Shown here piece after piece: positions 59,010 through 64,000 of a stretch of DNA of 64,000 nucleotides; the stretch's first letter is position 1; each line of letters starts with the position of its first letter. This DNA comes from Ascidia mentula (taxonomy: Eukaryota; Chordata; Ascidiacea; Phlebobranchia; Ascidiidae), in assembly GCA_947561715.1 (NCBI GenBank), contig OX387202.1, positions 9,375,001-9,439,000 on the forward strand, read 5' to 3'. The notes under the pieces were generated by a model. It worked only from the letters and a program-made list of their open reading frames with translations. It was not told the DNA's origin and made no database searches. Both the position numbers and the translations under genes were made by a program.

Positions 59010-61391
59010 ACCACCCTCATTCTGGCAGAATTCTGGCAGAATAATTTTGCAAATTTGCCACATTTTCAAAGGTACAACAGGCATTTACTCAAAAATTGGT
59101 TTCTTTTGGATTAGAATCAAATTACAGAGATAAGCAAGCAGTTCAAACCTCAAAAAACATTTAAACAAATTTTTTCGCAGCTGTATCAATCAAAAAAATC
59201 GCGAATTAAAAAAATCGCCTGGTTTTGCGATTCAGCATAATGGCGGCATGCAAAAAACTTCCATAATACAAAGAATTCTGCTCGGCGTTCTTGCAATAGG
59301 TGCCAATATTGACCAACATCACGAGAACGGAAATTTAATGCTCTACCACATGCAATTAACAAATTTGAAATTAAGGTGCCGGATGACCTTCAAATCGCCC
59401 ATCGAAGACGACCCGCTTTTTTGCGAATCAGCAGCATAATGGCGTAATGTCGGCATGCGAAAAACTTCCCTATTAAAACAATTCTGCTCGGCGTTCTTGC
59501 AATAGGTGCCAATAAAAGATTCAATTTTGTGCTTCATCCCCTTGAACATTTTGATGGTTTTTCAACTAAACTTTTCACAGCACCCTTCACCAAACGTCTG
59601 ACTGACTGAGAAGAGCAAAAATTTGCACTAAAACTGCACCAAACACGCTGAAAATCGCCCTGGCTACACCACGTGACTTCTTGCTCATTAAACAGAAAAT
59701 TGACCCCAATGCATCACCGGTTGCCTTGTGACGAAACTGAGACTCTCTATGACGCAGGAGTACAAGACGGGCATTCCCCGCGGGCAAAACTATTTTAATA
59801 GAATTGCTGATATGCGGTCTTTAGTCCTATTTTGATAAAATAAAGTTTGGTCCTGGCATTGAAATTCGTTTTGGTCGAAGATTGCCTTTCTTTCTGTTTG
59901 TCCCTTATGACGCAATGACTTTGATGTGGACATATTTCACGCGTTATCGTTTGACTGTACTGTTGCATTCTATTAGGATTTGATCTCAGATACCGAAGGG
60001 TTTATCAACTCGTATGGATTCGTGGTACCTAACATGAAAATTTTATTAACCCCTCTCCTATTATCTCCTGACTCCCCTACCAATGACACTTTTGCAGGAA
60101 TTTGTCAGGTGTAGTATGAACTACACTACATTTTCAATTTTCTTTTTCCTCAAAAGTAACCATAACAATTCAACATTTCCTTTTTTTCGAACTGAATACG
60201 ACCTGCACAGAAAATAGAGCATATTTTTTTTACAGTATTTTGTCACAGAAATCAATTATGCAACACATGTCACAGGATAAACAGTAAATACATATGTTTG
60301 TGTGTATTAGAAAAAATAGTATTTAGCGTTATATATGTCACATATCTCTAAAATTTGTTGCCATTTTATCCAAAGAGCACATGAAAAAGAAATGTAGAAA
60401 GCAATCCATCATCTAAACATGTAGCAAAAATGTTTTGTATTTGTTTACACCAAGAGTGTACAAACTGCAGTCCGCAAATCAATATTTTGTAGCATGTCGA
60501 AGGCTGCTACGTGGCCCGGCCCCGGAAGTCAACAAATACAATTTTTTACAAATAAAGTTGTGTATTATTGCCAAGTTTGCTGATTTGTGCAAATGTACAT
60601 GATTGAACACATGTTGTACTTGCATACTGCTAAAGTTATAAATTTAGAAGGCTTATTGGTCAATATGGTCAAATTTGGTCAATATTGGCACCTATTGCAA
60701 GAACGCCGAGCAGAATTGTTTTAATAGGGAAGTTTTTCGCATGCCGACATTACGCCATTATGCTGCTGATTCGCAAAAAGCGGGTCGTCTTCGATGGGCG
60801 ATTTGAAGGTCATCCGGCACCTTAATTTCAAATTTGTTAATTGCATGTGGTAGAGCATTAAATTTCCGTTCTCGTGATGTTGGTCAATATTGGCACCTAT
60901 TGCAAGAACGCCGAGCAGAATTGTTTTAATAGGGAAGTTTTTCGCATGCCGACATTACGCCATTATGCTGCTGATTCGCAAAAAGCGGGTCGTCTTCGAT
61001 GGGCGATTTGAAGGTCATCCGGCACCTTAATTTCAAATTTGTTAATTGCATGTGGTAGAGCATTAAATTTCCGTTCTCGTGATGTTGGTCAATATTGGCA
61101 CCTATTGCAAGAACGCCGAGCAGAATTCATTGTATTAGGGAAGTTTTTTGCATGCCGCCATTATGCTGAATCGCAAAACCAGGCGATTTTTTTAATTCGC
61201 GATTTTTTTGATTGATACAGCTGCGAAAAAATTTGTTTAAATGTTTTTTGAGGTTTGAACTGCTTGCTTATCTCTGTAATTTGATTCTAATCCAAAAGAA
61301 ACCAATTTTTGAGTAAATGCCTGTTGTACCTTTCAAAATGTGGCAAATTTGCAAAATTATTCTGCCAGAATTCTGCCAGAATGAGGGTGGT
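59010..61391. mobile_element. Non-autonomous DNA transposon with long inverted arms, 2.38 kb
   Basis: The element begins ACCACCCTCATTCTGGCAG and ends with its inverse. Arms of about 506 bases (59010-59515 and 60886-61391) are near-perfect inverted copies. GCTGCTGA occurs on both sides, an 8-bp target duplication as made by hAT or P-type transposases. The middle (59516-60674) has no transposase-like frame, so it depends on another copy. Inside each arm a 205-base unit recurs: the left arm has one full unit and part of a second, and the right side has one extra full unit. The inverted arms could fold into a large hairpin. Confidence 0.8.
60675..61084. repeat. Two tandem 205-bp units in the right part of the transposon
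   Basis: 60675-60879 and 60880-61084 are near-identical direct copies, each starting TTGGTCAATATTGGCACC. A third copy begins at 61085 and then diverges into the terminal arm. The extra unit relative to the left arm points to slippage or unequal exchange after insertion, or to variation between copies. Confidence 0.8.
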
Positions 61392-61399
61392 GCTGCTGA
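61392..61399. repeat. Target site duplication, right copy
   Basis: GCTGCTGA, identical to 59002-59009. Confidence 0.7.
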
Positions 61400-62080
61400 C
61401 GAATCAATGAATATCTCGCCCGTCGAATGTTTTCCTTTAGATTCAGTTGATGTGAAGTTTGTTGTACTATAAACCTTTGTTGGCGCCTCCCTATTCAAAA
61501 CTGTCGATGCAACAAGTGTCTAGTACAGTGCTTTTCAGCCTTTTAAAGACTATGCGCACTTTTCTGTGGCACGAAAGTTTCACCCGCAAAATGCGGCCTT
61601 ACGCGTAAACTGTTTGTTTGAGAAAAAGGATGACATAACTAGTACTAACAGCCAGGCGGCATGATAAATTGCCCTTTCTTTAGCGTTTCGAAATTTAAAC
61701 GATTGGAAACCTAACGACCATTGAATAGGATTGGCGTTGCTTCCAAGTAGTGTACATAACCAAATACAAAAAAATCCTAGACTAAAAAGCCTATTTATTG
61801 AACGATTGTCATCCGCATTCCGCACCATGTTACCCATCCACACAATATATTTTCATATCCGCCCCAGTGCATATTGGCGAAAGTTCAGTATATATATATA
61901 TGTATGTATTACCCCAAAAAGATAGCCTACGCTACAGACTAAATGTTTTAGACCCTAAATCACAAACTTACTGTAGGATGGCGAATTTGGTAAAATAGTA
62001 CAATTGTTTTTGTGGACACCAGACTACATAGCGATTAGAAATGTACATAGTTTATCTGCCATTTCATTCCTCATGTTTTT
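61400..62080. other. Upstream region of DUS2, no other gene seen
   Basis: No supported frame. It ends in a pyrimidine-rich TTTTTAG acceptor at 62082 that starts the first seen DUS2 exon. Confidence 0.4.
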
Positions 62081-62086
62081 AGGTAA

Positions 62087-63855
<1,769 letters not shown>

Positions 63856-64000
63856 GTAATGAAAGTTGTATTTACTTAGAATTAGGTTTACAGTGTGTTT
63901 GGTGCATAGGCGCCTAGTTTTCATTTTTCCAGAGGGGGGCGGCTATATTATGACAACATAATTTGTTACTATGATGTCACCAAATATCGAAAAACTGTGT

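Overview
The window reads as nuclear DNA of a tunicate, most likely a Ciona of the C. intestinalis/robusta group. It is AT-rich, with short introns, many small exons bounded by GT...AG, no operons of bacterial type, and animal gene families. An exact 16-base match to the Ciona trans-spliced leader as I remember it (25013-25028) agrees with this. The species call is inference.

Layout. About 0-1.1 kb holds weak minus-strand exons of an unrecognised, probably secreted or Golgi protein. From 2.4 to 18.5 kb lies a cluster of one receptor family. Its members have a C-type-lectin-like domain, a mucin-like stalk, one membrane helix and a tail of repeated Y-x-x-V/I motifs. Three copies look full length (6763-7782 minus, 10350-11312 minus, 17522-18502 plus). 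One is cut short by a stop in the tail (4226-5035 minus). Three are broken (2424-2909, 5695-5948, 8351-8790). Part of the cluster is a 2.7 kb direct tandem duplication.

Interleaved with and following the receptors are three small two- or three-exon genes, at 13.1, 23.8 and 26.3 kb. They encode signal peptide, Trp- or Arg/Trp-rich core and acidic tail. All share a phase-1 intron just before the acidic exon, and I read them as one family of antimicrobial peptide precursors. An SLC16-like transporter sits at 19.6-22.6 kb (minus). The 2-27 kb region therefore looks like an accessory, fast-evolving immune neighbourhood.

From 31.0 to 57.6 kb one minus-strand gene fills the window: a 51-coding-exon orthologue of MPRIP (myosin phosphatase Rho-interacting protein). 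The exons I assembled join in frame to 2380 codons. It has two PH domains, and its coiled coil is far longer than that of the usual vertebrate short form. It ends in the conserved MPRIP C-terminus.

A 2.38 kb DNA transposon with long inverted arms and an 8-bp target duplication sits at 59.0-61.4 kb. The window ends inside DUS2 (tRNA-dihydrouridine synthase 2), with its first seven coding exons at 62.1-63.9 kb (plus).

All gene models come from reading frames, splice consensus and remembered family sequences. No database search or transcript evidence was available.
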